The translations under genes were made by a program, and so were the position numbers. The notes below the pieces were generated by a model that was not told the origin of the DNA, ran no database searches, and worked only from the letters and a program-made list of their open reading frames with translations. A stretch of 64,000 nt of DNA from a bacterium (lineage in GTDB: Bacteria; SZUA-79; Acidulodesulfobacterales; Acidulodesulfobacteraceae). Positions 1 through 10,809 of the stretch are shown piece after piece. Each line of letters begins with the position of its first letter. Position 1 is the stretch's first letter. The stretch is from the NCBI GenBank assembly GCA_027318865.1, contig DAHVOJ010000001.1:1-64000 (forward strand), read 5' to 3'.

Positions 1-60
1 GAATTGCTTTTCTACCTTTTTGAGCTCGTCTTCTATGTAATAACCGAAAGAAATATTCTG
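1..60 (-). CDS. N-terminus of a CDS running off the left edge, possible TTG start (MQNISFGYYIEDELKKVEKQF...)
   Basis: Reverse strand reads openly from a TTG near position 60 to the window edge. Too short to identify. Confidence 0.25.
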
Positions 61-74
61 CAAAATTTGTTCTC

Positions 75-102
75 TTTTATTTTATTTTATTTTATTTTAT
101 TT
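75..102. repeat. Pentanucleotide microsatellite (TTTTA)x5 plus TTT
   Basis: Direct reading: ttttattttattttattttattttattt just downstream of radA. Confidence 0.95.
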
Positions 103-105
103 CAG

Positions 106-1467
106 TTAGACTAAATATTCAATAATTTTTTTTAGTTTTGAAACGGGATGAAGATTTATACCCGAAATGCCTTTTACGTCTTTTGCGTCTTTAACGTTAG
201 ATTGAGGGAGCAGAACATCGGAAAAACCCAAATTTAGCGCCTCTCTTATTCTTGCAACCGGATTAATTATCCCCCTGACTTCTCCGGTAAGACCGACTTC
301 GCCGAATGCAACAAAATTCGGCGGCAGAGGTTTTTCCATATAACTTGAAGTAATTGAAAGCGCAATCGGCAAATCGACGGCAGGCTCCTGAACGCTTATA
401 CCTCCAAATATTTTAACGTAAATTTCTTTAGAAGAAAGTTTTATTCCTTCTTTTTTTTCAAGTACGGCAGAGATAATAGAAACTCTTCCGGAGTCTATTC
501 CAAGACAGACTCTTTTAGGAACCGGCATATAAGACGGAACGACGAGAGCCTGAACCTCTACAAGCATTGCTCTTGTACCCTCGAGGCATGGCACCACGAC
601 GGAACCGGGGGAATCTGCCTGTCTTTCCGAAGTAAAATATGCGGATGGATTTTTAACGCCTTTCAATCCATTTTCGGACATTTCGTATATACCGACTTCG
701 TCGGTAGAACCGAATCTGTTTTTATAACACCTTAAAATCCGGTATGAATCCCTTTTACTCGAATCAAAATATAAAACGGTGTCCACTATATGTTCCAGAG
801 TTTTTGGGCCGGCAAAACCGCCTTCTTTTGTAACATGGCATACAAGAAAAACTCCGCAATTTTTCTTAAGGCATAACGACGTTATCTCATGGGCTATCTC
901 CCTGAGTCCGTTAATACTGCCGTAGGCGGAATCCGACTGAGGAATAGTTATCCTCTGTATAGAATCGATTATTACGAAGCCGTAATTTCCGTTTTCTATT
1001 GAATACAAAACTTCGTTTATATCGTTTAAAGCCTGAAAAAAAAGGGTTTTAGCCTCTATTTTTAATCTTTTAGCCCTTAAAATAATCTGGTTTAAAGACT
1101 CTTCGGTAGAGATATAAAGGGTTTTAATGCCGGCGGATGCAACCTTTTCCGCAACCTGCAGCATAAGGGTGGATTTGCCTATTCCCGGCTCTCCGCCTAC
1201 AAGAATGCTCTGACCGGCTACAAGTCCCGAACCTACGGATAAGTCGAACTCTTTTATTCCGGTAGCAATCCGCGTGGAAGGCGTAAAATTTTGTTCGTCT
1301 AAAACCGTCGCCGGTGAAACTGCCGGCGGCGTTTTTCTGAATTTAACGACCTTCTTCGGAAAGGAGAAGTCGGCTAAAACCTCTTCCATAGTGTTAAAGC
1401 TATGGCATTCCGGACATCTTCCGACCCACTTTAAAGAACCTGCGCCGCAAATTTTGCATTTATACAT
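106..1467 (-). CDS. radA: DNA repair protein RadA
   Basis: N-terminal CxxC...CxxC zinc finger, Walker A GGEPGIGKST, KNRFG motif. Confidence 0.97.
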   Translation of the reverse strand: MYKCKICGAGSLKWVGRCPECHSFNTMEEVLADFSFPKKVVKFRKTPPAVSPATVLDEQNFTPSTRIATGIKEFDLSVGSGLVAGQSILVGGEPGIGKSTLMLQVAEKVASAGIKTLYISTEESLNQIILRAKRLKIEAKTLFFQALNDINEVLYSIENGNYGFVIIDSIQRITIPQSDSAYGSINGLREIAHEITSLCLKKNCGVFLVCHVTKEGGFAGPKTLEHIVDTVLYFDSSKRDSYRILRCYKNRFGSTDEVGIYEMSENGLKGVKNPSAYFTSERQADSPGSVVVPCLEGTRAMLVEVQALVVPSYMPVPKRVCLGIDSGRVSIISAVLEKKEGIKLSSKEIYVKIFGGISVQEPAVDLPIALSITSSYMEKPLPPNFVAFGEVGLTGEVRGIINPVARIREALNLGFSDVLLPQSNVKDAKDVKGISGINLHPVSKLKKIIEYLV

Positions 1468-2014
1468 TTGTATTTTCGGTTGCAGATATAATATCTAGTA
1501 TTTGTCTATTCTCTTCGTCAAAACCCGTTTCCAGAAACAAAGAAACTTCCTTTTCGCTGTTTTTAGCATCTATCGTAACGCCGTTATTTTTAACGACTAT
1601 AACGTTTGCATCGAACCGCTTTCTGGAGTTTATTATATATTCTTCGTCTGCCCCGTAAACAGCTCTTACGTTTCGAAATTTATTGAGTAAAACGCTGATA
1701 GCGCCGCAGTCTTTTGCCAGTAAAGCTATACCGAATTCTAATTTGCCTTCTTCTAATGCCTTTCCTAATTTTAAAGCCATTTTAAATACATCTTTCGGAT
1801 GGTCGAACCTCGAAGGACCGATATCGTAAAGGCTTGTCCATTTAGTGTCTAAATAAATACCGACTTTTTCTTTAAAGAAAAAACTTTCCCTATCGGAAAA
1901 TATCCCTACCTTTAAAGCTTTTTTTTCGGCTTTAATAGAATTATTTACCCAGTCTTTAAGCTGCATAGTCATCCCGCATATATATATTTTACAATATCGG
2001 CCTCGATAAGACAA
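1460..2014 (-). CDS. RpiB/LacAB-like fold protein with degenerate active site
   Basis: GIALLAKDCGAISVLLNKFRNVRAVYGADEEYIINSRKRFDANVIVV aligns by eye with the RpiB core [47 protein letters not shown]. Confidence 0.6.
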   Translation of the reverse strand: MSYRGRYCKIYICGMTMQLKDWVNNSIKAEKKALKVGIFSDRESFFFKEKVGIYLDTKWTSLYDIGPSRFDHPKDVFKMALKLGKALEEGKLEFGIALLAKDCGAISVLLNKFRNVRAVYGADEEYIINSRKRFDANVIVVKNNGVTIDAKNSEKEVSLFLETGFDEENRQILDIISATENTNV

Positions 2015-2056
2015 GTTATTTAGAATAGTTATTTAGAATATCTAGAATATACGCCG

Positions 2057-3112
2057 TTACTTATAATACTCTTCGAACGACGGCCATAAAAACTTAATAT
2101 TTTTGTCTATACCGTATTCGTCGTTCATGGAAGGATATAATTCATATCTTTTATTGGAAGCGGTTAACAAAGATTTTTTAAATATTGACTCGAGTTCTTC
2201 TTTATAGCCGTTAAAAAGATTTTTCGACGTCTTGACGCTTTCTGCGGCATAATCCCCAGCTAAACTCCCCGATATTACGGCGCTTAAAATACCGGCTCCG
2301 GTAATTGGATGCGTTAAACCCGCCGCATCGCCGCATAAAGCGATATTGCCGCCGGTTATTTCATTTAAACCGGAAACGGGAACGAGCCCCGAAGTTTTTT
2401 CTATTATTTCCAAGCCGATAAGCCCCGCGCTTCTTATTTCGTTAAGGAATTTATCGAAAGATAAAGACAACGGCAGAGCCGATGCCGGTTTTTCTATGCC
2501 GATGCCCACGTTTGCAAAATTTCCTTTGGGAAAAACCCAGCCGTAACCATATGGAATATATGGCCTGAAATAACAGGTTACACAATCTGATTCTTTTAAA
2601 AGTTCCGTTTTTATCTGCACCGCATAAATATAGGATCCGTTTTTTGGAAATTTAAAAATGTTTTTTGGACCGGCGGCGATTATTAAATAATCGTAATAAA
2701 TTTCATATATTATTTTTTCTAAGACGTCTAATACTTCGATGCAGTTTTTTTGACGGTCGATTTTATATACCCTCGAGTCGGTAAGCAGTTTAGAACCTGA
2801 AAGAACGGCAGTTTCAGCCAAACGCAAATCAAAAATATCCCTGTTTAAAATAAATCCCCTGCCGTCAAATCTGTAAAGACTTCTGCCGGTATCAACGTCC
2901 ATATATTTAATTCTTTGATTTACGGCGGAAGGAAATGAGCTTAAACCTACATAAGAACTTATATTGGAAGAAACAAACTCTGCGCACTGAACGGGAATTC
3001 CAACCGTGTGTCTTTTATCTATTAAAATATTTGATATTCCCTTTTTAGATAGGGCTATGGCGGCGGATGAACCGGCAGGACCTGCTCCTATAACGGCAAC
3101 TTCGGTTTTCAT
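2057..3112 (-). CDS. FAD-dependent oxidoreductase, geranylgeranyl reductase family
   Basis: N-terminal GAGPAGSSAAIALSKKG dinucleotide-binding motif; GDAAGLTHPITGAGI motif. Confidence 0.85.
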   Translation of the reverse strand: MKTEVAVIGAGPAGSSAAIALSKKGISNILIDKRHTVGIPVQCAEFVSSNISSYVGLSSFPSAVNQRIKYMDVDTGRSLYRFDGRGFILNRDIFDLRLAETAVLSGSKLLTDSRVYKIDRQKNCIEVLDVLEKIIYEIYYDYLIIAAGPKNIFKFPKNGSYIYAVQIKTELLKESDCVTCYFRPYIPYGYGWVFPKGNFANVGIGIEKPASALPLSLSFDKFLNEIRSAGLIGLEIIEKTSGLVPVSGLNEITGGNIALCGDAAGLTHPITGAGILSAVISGSLAGDYAAESVKTSKNLFNGYKEELESIFKKSLLTASNKRYELYPSMNDEYGIDKNIKFLWPSFEEYYK

Positions 3113-3113
3113 T

Positions 3114-4238
3114 TCATTCCGTGCCGAATATGCGGTATATTAATACCCTGCCGTTATTTGTGTCGGCTACCGCAAGATATTTTCCGTTTAAAGAAATCGA
3201 TATATTAGATGCGTGGTTAAAATTAGCCCTGCCGGTGCCAGGCGTTCCAAAATTATAGGCTTTTACGACGTTATAACCGCCTTCTAATTTAAATACGGTT
3301 AAAATACTTCTGCCGTAATTGGCGACGTAAAGATAGCCGTTTTTATAAACTATACCTACGGGATGAAAAAGCTGATGACCCGCCTCGCCCGCCATTCCAA
3401 TAGATCCTATGTAATCGAACTGCCTGTTGAAAACAAGTATTTTGGAAAGACCGTAATCGGAAACATAAGTATATTTTTTAGAAAAAGCTATGCTAACGGG
3501 TTTTTTAAATTTTGCTTTTACTCCGGAAATAATATTCTTAGAAGTTTGCGTTTGAGACTTTTTTCTTTTTTTACTCAATTTACCTCCGTTACCCGCCTTA
3601 CCGGCATTAGCGCCGTTTTTTCGTCCGGAAGATAACGTACCCGTTCCGCCGTTGCTTTGAATCGTAGAGTTTCCTATTCTTTCATAAAAATTGCCGCTTT
3701 TTGAATAAATCATAATATCGTCCGCCCCGGAATTTACGACATAAACCTTACCGTCCAAAAAAGCGATACATGTCGGTTGAATAAGCATTCTTTTTTGATT
3801 TTTCGATATTCCGAATTCCGAAACAAAATCGCCGTCCGGTTTAAAAACCTGTATTCTTGCATTACCCGAATCTACTACGTAAATTCTCTCCGGATTTCCA
3901 TAAGCCGCGGCAAACAACGGCACCATAAACTCTCCGGTAGTTTTACCTTCTATCCCCCATTGTCCGAGATAGCGTCCTTTGATGCTAAATTTTATGACCC
4001 TTGAATTGCCTGAATCTACTATATAAATATTATTCCTCTTGCCGAAAGCAACGCCCGCCGGACCCTTAAGGTTATATTTTACGCCTATAATTCTTACTAA
4101 TTTTAACGAAAACGGCGGTTTTTTAAAATAAAGACCGAATCTCTTTTGAAGCAGAAGAAATGCAAGTATTATTATGATAATTATACTTAATAAAAAAAAT
4201 GCCTTATTAATTTTTTCTTTTTTAACGTGCAAGGTCAT
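3114..4238 (-). CDS. NHL-repeat beta-propeller protein, membrane-anchored
   Basis: N-terminal TM helix; repeated GPAGVAFGKRNNIYIVDSGNSRVIKF-type NHL repeats. Confidence 0.8.
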   Translation of the reverse strand: MTLHVKKEKINKAFFLLSIIIIIILAFLLLQKRFGLYFKKPPFSLKLVRIIGVKYNLKGPAGVAFGKRNNIYIVDSGNSRVIKFSIKGRYLGQWGIEGKTTGEFMVPLFAAAYGNPERIYVVDSGNARIQVFKPDGDFVSEFGISKNQKRMLIQPTCIAFLDGKVYVVNSGADDIMIYSKSGNFYERIGNSTIQSNGGTGTLSSGRKNGANAGKAGNGGKLSKKRKKSQTQTSKNIISGVKAKFKKPVSIAFSKKYTYVSDYGLSKILVFNRQFDYIGSIGMAGEAGHQLFHPVGIVYKNGYLYVANYGRSILTVFKLEGGYNVVKAYNFGTPGTGRANFNHASNISISLNGKYLAVADTNNGRVLIYRIFGTE

Positions 4239-4279
4239 AGTTATGCCCTCAATAAATTTTATTTTTTTATAATAACATA

Positions 4280-4789
4280 TTAATTATTTTTAATAAATAC
4301 GATTTTATAATTAGAAAAAGATGATTTTATATCAAAACCGCCTATGCTCTTTGCACAGAAAACATAATAACCGTTTTTAAAATTACTGATATTTACATCA
4401 TAAAAAAATTTATTATAACGCAAGCTGAATCTTTTTTTAAAATTTAAGTTTTGAAAAGCAAACGGTTTTGAGGAAGAACATGCATATTTTGCCGCGGTTT
4501 TTTTGTTTTTATAATATCTCCGGTAAATTAAAAATCCTTTAAGTTTATTCATATTATGCGTATATTTATAAATTATGCGGACCGTGTTTTTGAGTTTTCT
4601 GTCTCCTAAGATAACGGGTGGAGACGGCGGAGAAATTTTAGGAGGCTGCGGATAACCGGTTTTCGCGCAGCCGGATAAGAAAAAAAGAGGCAGTGCAATC
4701 AATAAAACAAATAACCATGCAAACGCAAAACTTCTTTTTTTATTTAAACGAAGATAAAAATTGTTTATCGTTTTTAATTTCTTTTTCAT
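4280..4789 (-). CDS. Putative lipoprotein of unknown function
   Basis: Signal sequence with lipobox LSGC; overlaps the 3' end of argH. Confidence 0.6.
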   Translation of the reverse strand: MKKKLKTINNFYLRLNKKRSFAFAWLFVLLIALPLFFLSGCAKTGYPQPPKISPPSPPVILGDRKLKNTVRIIYKYTHNMNKLKGFLIYRRYYKNKKTAAKYACSSSKPFAFQNLNFKKRFSLRYNKFFYDVNISNFKNGYYVFCAKSIGGFDIKSSFSNYKIVFIKNN

Positions 4790-6176
4790 ATTCTTTTAAA
4801 GCCTTTTTTATTTCTTTGAATGCGGTTCCTCCGGTCGTTTTTTTTGAATTAACCGAAGATTCGGGATTAAAAATATTAAATATATCTTCGTCTGCAACGT
4901 CGCTAATAGATTTATATTCTTTCAAGGATAATTTTGAAAGTTTTTTGCCCGTATTTTCGGCATAGCCGACTATTCTGCCGACTATTTCGTGAGATTTTCT
5001 GAAGGGTATGCCTTTTTTGACAAAATAAGTCGCCATATCCGTAGCGTAAATAGAATCGTTTTTAAGCCCTTTAGACATATTCTCTTTATTAAATTCCAAA
5101 GTTTTTATTATTTCTTTAAATATGGAAAGGGAGTTGTAAACGGCATCCGCGCTTTCCATTACGGGTTTTTTATCTTCCTGCATATCTCTATTGTAAGCAA
5201 GAGGCAAAGATTTCATCATAATAAACAGCGACAGAAGATTTGAAATTACTCCTCCCGTTTTGCCCCTTATTAATTCCAGAACGTCCGGGTTTTTCTTCTG
5301 GGGCATAATACTCGAACCGGTAGTAAATTCGTCTTTTAATTTTATGAAACCGAATTCAAAACTATTCCAAATTATAAGCTCTTCGCAAAATCTGGACAGG
5401 TGCAGCGCGGTCATGGAAAGGGCAAAATTAAACTCGAGAGCAAAATCTCTGTCCGAAACTCCGTCCATGCTGTTTCTGGAAACTTTTCCGAATCCTAAAA
5501 TTTCAGCCTCCATAACTCTGTCTATATCAAAGTCCACGCCGGCAAGAGCGCCGCTGCCGAGCGTCAAAACATCGGCGGCTTCATATGCGCTTATTAATCT
5601 TTTGAAATCCCTCGTAAACATTTCGTAATATGCCGACAGATGATGGGCAAGCGATACCGGCTGAGCATGCTGGAAGTGGGTATATCCCGGAATTATCGTT
5701 TTAATATTGCCGGCGGCAGACGCGGCAAGTTCCGTCCTTAAATCTAAAAGAGCGCCTGCGATATTTTTTGCCGCATTTTTTACATATAGCCTGAAATCTA
5801 CCGATATCTGATCGTTTCTAGACCTTCCGGTGTGAAGTTTTGGTCCCGCGGATGGAAGAAGTTCCGTCAATCTCTTTTCTATATTTATATGGATATCTTC
5901 ATACTTTTTATTTAAAGTTAACTCCCCGCTTTTAATTTCGTCTTTAATTTTTAAAAGAGCTTTTTCTATATCTTTTTTTTCTTTTTTGGTTGCTATGCCG
6001 GCTTTTTCTAATGCGCAAAGATGGGCAATACTGCCGTCTATGTCAAAATCGGCAAGTCTTTTATCGATATCTAAAGACGCGGTAAAATCGGCGGTAATTT
6101 CGGATATATCTTCTTTAAAACGTCCCCTGACGAAATTATCGTGCGATATAATTTCCTTGTTTTTCTTAGGTTTCAT
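4740..6176 (-). CDS. argH: Argininosuccinate lyase
   Basis: GSSIMPQKKNPD signature, HTGRSRNDQ motif. Confidence 0.98.
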   Translation of the reverse strand: MKPKKNKEIISHDNFVRGRFKEDISEITADFTASLDIDKRLADFDIDGSIAHLCALEKAGIATKKEKKDIEKALLKIKDEIKSGELTLNKKYEDIHINIEKRLTELLPSAGPKLHTGRSRNDQISVDFRLYVKNAAKNIAGALLDLRTELAASAAGNIKTIIPGYTHFQHAQPVSLAHHLSAYYEMFTRDFKRLISAYEAADVLTLGSGALAGVDFDIDRVMEAEILGFGKVSRNSMDGVSDRDFALEFNFALSMTALHLSRFCEELIIWNSFEFGFIKLKDEFTTGSSIMPQKKNPDVLELIRGKTGGVISNLLSLFIMMKSLPLAYNRDMQEDKKPVMESADAVYNSLSIFKEIIKTLEFNKENMSKGLKNDSIYATDMATYFVKKGIPFRKSHEIVGRIVGYAENTGKKLSKLSLKEYKSISDVADEDIFNIFNPESSVNSKKTTGGTAFKEIKKALKEYEKEIKNDKQFLSSFK

Positions 6177-6236
6177 ATCCCGCCTTGTTAGGTGGGGCAG
6201 ACTTAAGCCGCCCCCGTTATTGCTAAGTAATTCTTA

Positions 6237-7439
<1,203 letters not shown>

Positions 7440-7461
7440 AATTAATAATTTCTCCTTAAAC

Positions 7462-8391
7462 CTATCTTATATTTTTATTGAAAATTTTTTCCATTACAGC
7501 TTTCTGCACGTGGAGCCTGTTTTCCGCTTCCTCGAACACGACCGGCGAAAATCTTTCGAAGACGTCTTCCGCAACCTCTTCGTTTCTGTGAACCGGAAGG
7601 CAATGCAGAAAGATAACGCCGTCTTTTGCATTTTTTACGACATTATCGTCTATAATAAAAGGCCTTAATTTATCTATTTTTTCTTTTTCCTCGTCCTGTC
7701 CCATACTTATGAAAACGTCGGTCGTGATAACGTCTGCGTTTTTTGCCGCCGAAATTTTATCGCCGGATATAATAAATTTGCCGCCCCTTTTTTCCGATTC
7801 CATCCTTACGGCTTTGTCTATACCGAATCCCTCCGGCATCGCCAGCACGAGTTCAAAACCGAGCGCCGCCTGAAGGCTTACCCATGAATTTGCCATGTTG
7901 TTTGCATCGCCGAAATAAACTATTTTCAAATTTTCGATAATATCGGCTCCGCCGTTTTTTATCTCGTAAACCGTAAATATATCGGTTAGTATCTGCGCGG
8001 GATGATATAAATCCGTAAGCCCGTTAATTACGGGTTTTTCGAAATACCGCGCAAAGGTTTCTATTCTTTCCTGTTCGAAAGTTCTTATTATCGCGCCGTC
8101 CAAATACCTGCTTAAAACCCTTGCGGTATCTTTTACAGGCTCGCCCCGCCCTAATTGAAGGTCCCTCGACGACATAAAAATAGGATATCCCCCTAATTCG
8201 GCGATGCCGACTTCAAAAGACACCCTGGTTCTCGTAGAGGATTTCTCGAAGAGCATGCCGATTTTTTTGCCTTCGAGACAGGCGTTTTTTCCGCCCCTTT
8301 CCGCCTTTAAAACGGCGGACCTCAAAAGAACGTCGTATATTTCGTCCTTCGTAAAGTCGTAAACCGATAAAAAATTTCTCACATGATTCAT
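7462..8391 (-). CDS. argF: Ornithine carbamoyltransferase
   Basis: FEKSSTRTRVSFE and HCLPVHRNEEV motifs. Confidence 0.97.
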   Translation of the reverse strand: MNHVRNFLSVYDFTKDEIYDVLLRSAVLKAERGGKNACLEGKKIGMLFEKSSTRTRVSFEVGIAELGGYPIFMSSRDLQLGRGEPVKDTARVLSRYLDGAIIRTFEQERIETFARYFEKPVINGLTDLYHPAQILTDIFTVYEIKNGGADIIENLKIVYFGDANNMANSWVSLQAALGFELVLAMPEGFGIDKAVRMESEKRGGKFIISGDKISAAKNADVITTDVFISMGQDEEKEKIDKLRPFIIDDNVVKNAKDGVIFLHCLPVHRNEEVAEDVFERFSPVVFEEAENRLHVQKAVMEKIFNKNIR

Positions 8392-8420
8392 AATTTATAT
8401 AACCACCCCACCCTAACGGG

Positions 8421-8577
8421 CACCCCTCCTTAAAAAGGAGGGGAGTTAAAAAATTAAATTTATAAATAATGCCTATTACCGAAGCCTTGCTCCACTCCTT
8501 AAAAAGGAAGGGAGTTAAAAAATTAAATTTATAAATAATGCCTATTACCGAAGCCTTGCTCCACTCCTTAAAAAGGA
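8421..8577. repeat. 69-bp tandem repeat, about 2+ copies, each containing a CTCCTTAAAAAGGA palindrome
   Basis: ctccttaaaaagga recurs at 8426, 8495 and 8564 with near-identical intervening sequence. Confidence 0.93.
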
Positions 8578-8634
8578 ATGCGGTTTAAAAGAGTCAATGT
8601 TTACAAAAAAAATACGGTTATTTAAACCACCAAA

Positions 8635-8686
8635 CTCCCCTCCTTTTTAAGGAGGGGTGGCAGGCTTAAGCCTGCCGGGGCGGTTT
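8635..8686 (-). repeat. Double-hairpin palindromic element (family P), inverted orientation
   Basis: ctcccctcctttttaaggaggggtggcaggcttaagcctgccggggcggttt; both hairpins readable. Confidence 0.9.
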
Positions 8687-8689
8687 GCC

Positions 8690-9895
8690 TCATTTATTAT
8701 AATGGCCGTTAAGAACCTTAACGATTGATTCTATTAATAAATCAACGTCGCCTTTTTTGATAATTAACGGCGGAGTGAGCCTTAATATTTTATCCTGAAC
8801 CGCCGTGGTCAAAAAACCTTCGCTTATTAAATTAACCGCTACATCCTTAGACTTAATAGAATAAAACTCTATTGCGCTGATAAGTCCGATAGACCTGACG
8901 TCTTTTATCAAATCGGGAAATTTTGATTTTAGACTATTTAATGCTTCTTTTACATATTCACCGGTATTTAAAACCTCGTCTAAAAAACCTTCTTTAGTTA
9001 TTTCGTCGAAAAAAGCGTTTGCCGCCGCCGTTACTAAGGGTCCGCCTCCGAAAGTCGTCGCATGATTTCCGGGTTCGAAAGCTTTCGCAGTTTTGTCCTT
9101 TGCAAGAACGGCGCCTATAGGAAGCCCGCCTGCCAACGGTTTCGCAAGAGTCATAATATCTGGTTCTACGCCGTAATTCATGTAAGCAAAAAGTTTTCCC
9201 GTCCTTCCGAGTCCGACCTGAACTTCGTCGAAAATTAAAACTATATCGTTTTGCGCGGTTAAATCCCTCAATGCCTTCATATATTCTTTATCCGCAATAT
9301 TAACGCCGCCTTCTCCCTGCACCGGCTCTATTATTACGGCGCAATAGCCGTTCCCTTTTTCGCTCTTAATTAATTTTTCCACAGCTCCGAAATCGTTAAA
9401 TTTTACATGGGTAAAGCCTTCGAGCAGAGGTTCGAAACCTTTGTGGTATTTATCCTGTCCGGTTGCGGAAAGCGCCCCGAAAGTTCTGCCGTGAAAAGAA
9501 TTCTGCATCGCTATTACGTTATATCCCCTTTTTGAAAATTTACCGGCATATATTCTTGCCAGTTTAATTGCCCCTTCGACGCTTTCGGCTCCGCTGTTGC
9601 AGAAAAAAACTTTATCGGCAAACGAATTTTTACAGAGTTTCTCCGCAAGCAGAGCCTGAGGTTCCGTATAAAAATAGTTGGATGCATGTATTAACTTTTT
9701 TACCTGATTTATTACAGCTTCGTTGACGGCATGATTGTCGTATCCTAAATTATTCACCGCAATTCCCGATGCAAAATCTACATATTCCTTTTCGTCTTCG
9801 TCATACAAAAGACAGCCTTCGCCTTTAACTAAAGTTAAATCAAACCTGCCGTACGTATTCATTATATATCTGATAGTCCGTTCCTTCGTGTTCAT
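8690..9895 (-). CDS. argD: Acetylornithine aminotransferase
   Basis: Class III aminotransferase motifs (FCNSGAESVEGAIKLAR, LIFDEVQVGLGRTG, TLAKPLAGGLPIGAV) in an arg cluster. Confidence 0.95.
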   Translation of the reverse strand: MNTKERTIRYIMNTYGRFDLTLVKGEGCLLYDEDEKEYVDFASGIAVNNLGYDNHAVNEAVINQVKKLIHASNYFYTEPQALLAEKLCKNSFADKVFFCNSGAESVEGAIKLARIYAGKFSKRGYNVIAMQNSFHGRTFGALSATGQDKYHKGFEPLLEGFTHVKFNDFGAVEKLIKSEKGNGYCAVIIEPVQGEGGVNIADKEYMKALRDLTAQNDIVLIFDEVQVGLGRTGKLFAYMNYGVEPDIMTLAKPLAGGLPIGAVLAKDKTAKAFEPGNHATTFGGGPLVTAAANAFFDEITKEGFLDEVLNTGEYVKEALNSLKSKFPDLIKDVRSIGLISAIEFYSIKSKDVAVNLISEGFLTTAVQDKILRLTPPLIIKKGDVDLLIESIVKVLNGHYNK

Positions 9896-9905
9896 TCTTT
9901 CGCCT

Positions 9906-10751
9906 TTAATAAATCTGAGTCCCTATTCCTTTTTTGGTAAATATTTCCAGTAAAACCGCATGCGGAATCGAACCGTTTATTATATGAACTTTTTTTACGC
10001 CCAGTTTTACGGCTTCCACGCACGAATTGGCCTTAGGTATCATACCGCCGTAAATAACGCCTTCTTTAATCATATTTTTGACGTCTGCCGTTTTAACCGA
10101 AGGGATAAGCTCGTTATCCGCATTTAAAAGTCCGTCCTGGTCCGATAAAATTATAAGCTTTTCGGCTTCAAGCTCCGCCGCGACGGCAGATGCGACAAGG
10201 TCGGCATTAATATTAAGCGTCCTGCCCTCATCGTCCATGCTTACCGGAGCGATTACCGGAATAAACGAAGGGTCGAGCGTCAACAGTATTTTTTTATCTA
10301 CATGCTTGACTTCGCCCACAAAACCGAGGTCAACTTTTTCGGTTTTGAGCTTTTTTGCCGTGATAAGATTTCCGTCTTTTCCGGATAAACCGCAGGCGCG
10401 TCCGCCGAATTTATTTATCAATGCGACAAGGTCTTTATTTATTTTTCCGGATAAAACCATCTCTACGACTTCCATAGTATTTTCGTCTGTAATGCGGTTG
10501 CCTTCGTGAAAATTTACGCTTATATCCAGCTTTTTTAAAAGAGCGTCTATTTCTTTTCCGCCGCCGTGAACGATAACAATATTTATTCCTATAAGTTTTA
10601 ATAGAATGACGTCTCTTATGAAACTTTCTTTTAATTCCGCATTTACCGCTATAGAACCGCCGAATTTTATTACAAAAGTCTTACCCGTAAAATTCTGTAT
10701 ATAAGGCAGAGCCTCAAGTAAAACATTTGCTTTTTTTATATATTCTTCCAT
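9906..10751 (-). CDS. argB: Acetylglutamate kinase
   Basis: FVIKFGGSIAVN, VIVHGGGKEID motifs. Confidence 0.97.
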   Translation of the reverse strand: MEEYIKKANVLLEALPYIQNFTGKTFVIKFGGSIAVNAELKESFIRDVILLKLIGINIVIVHGGGKEIDALLKKLDISVNFHEGNRITDENTMEVVEMVLSGKINKDLVALINKFGGRACGLSGKDGNLITAKKLKTEKVDLGFVGEVKHVDKKILLTLDPSFIPVIAPVSMDDEGRTLNINADLVASAVAAELEAEKLIILSDQDGLLNADNELIPSVKTADVKNMIKEGVIYGGMIPKANSCVEAVKLGVKKVHIINGSIPHAVLLEIFTKKGIGTQIY

Positions 10752-10809
10752 TTTTATTTATTTTATTTCAATTTTATTTCAATTGCCGGGCTATTTTCGT
10801 CGTTAACCG

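Noticed and set aside
1274-1498. Plus-strand ORF of 74 aa overlapping radA
   Set aside because: Antisense to a well-supported gene with no recognizable domain; a by-product of codon usage. The same applies to most plus-strand ORFs in the track under minus-strand genes.
8421-8577. Possible CRISPR array (regular 69-bp period)
   Set aside because: Intervening sequence is identical between copies rather than unique spacers, and no cas genes are present; it is a tandem repeat.
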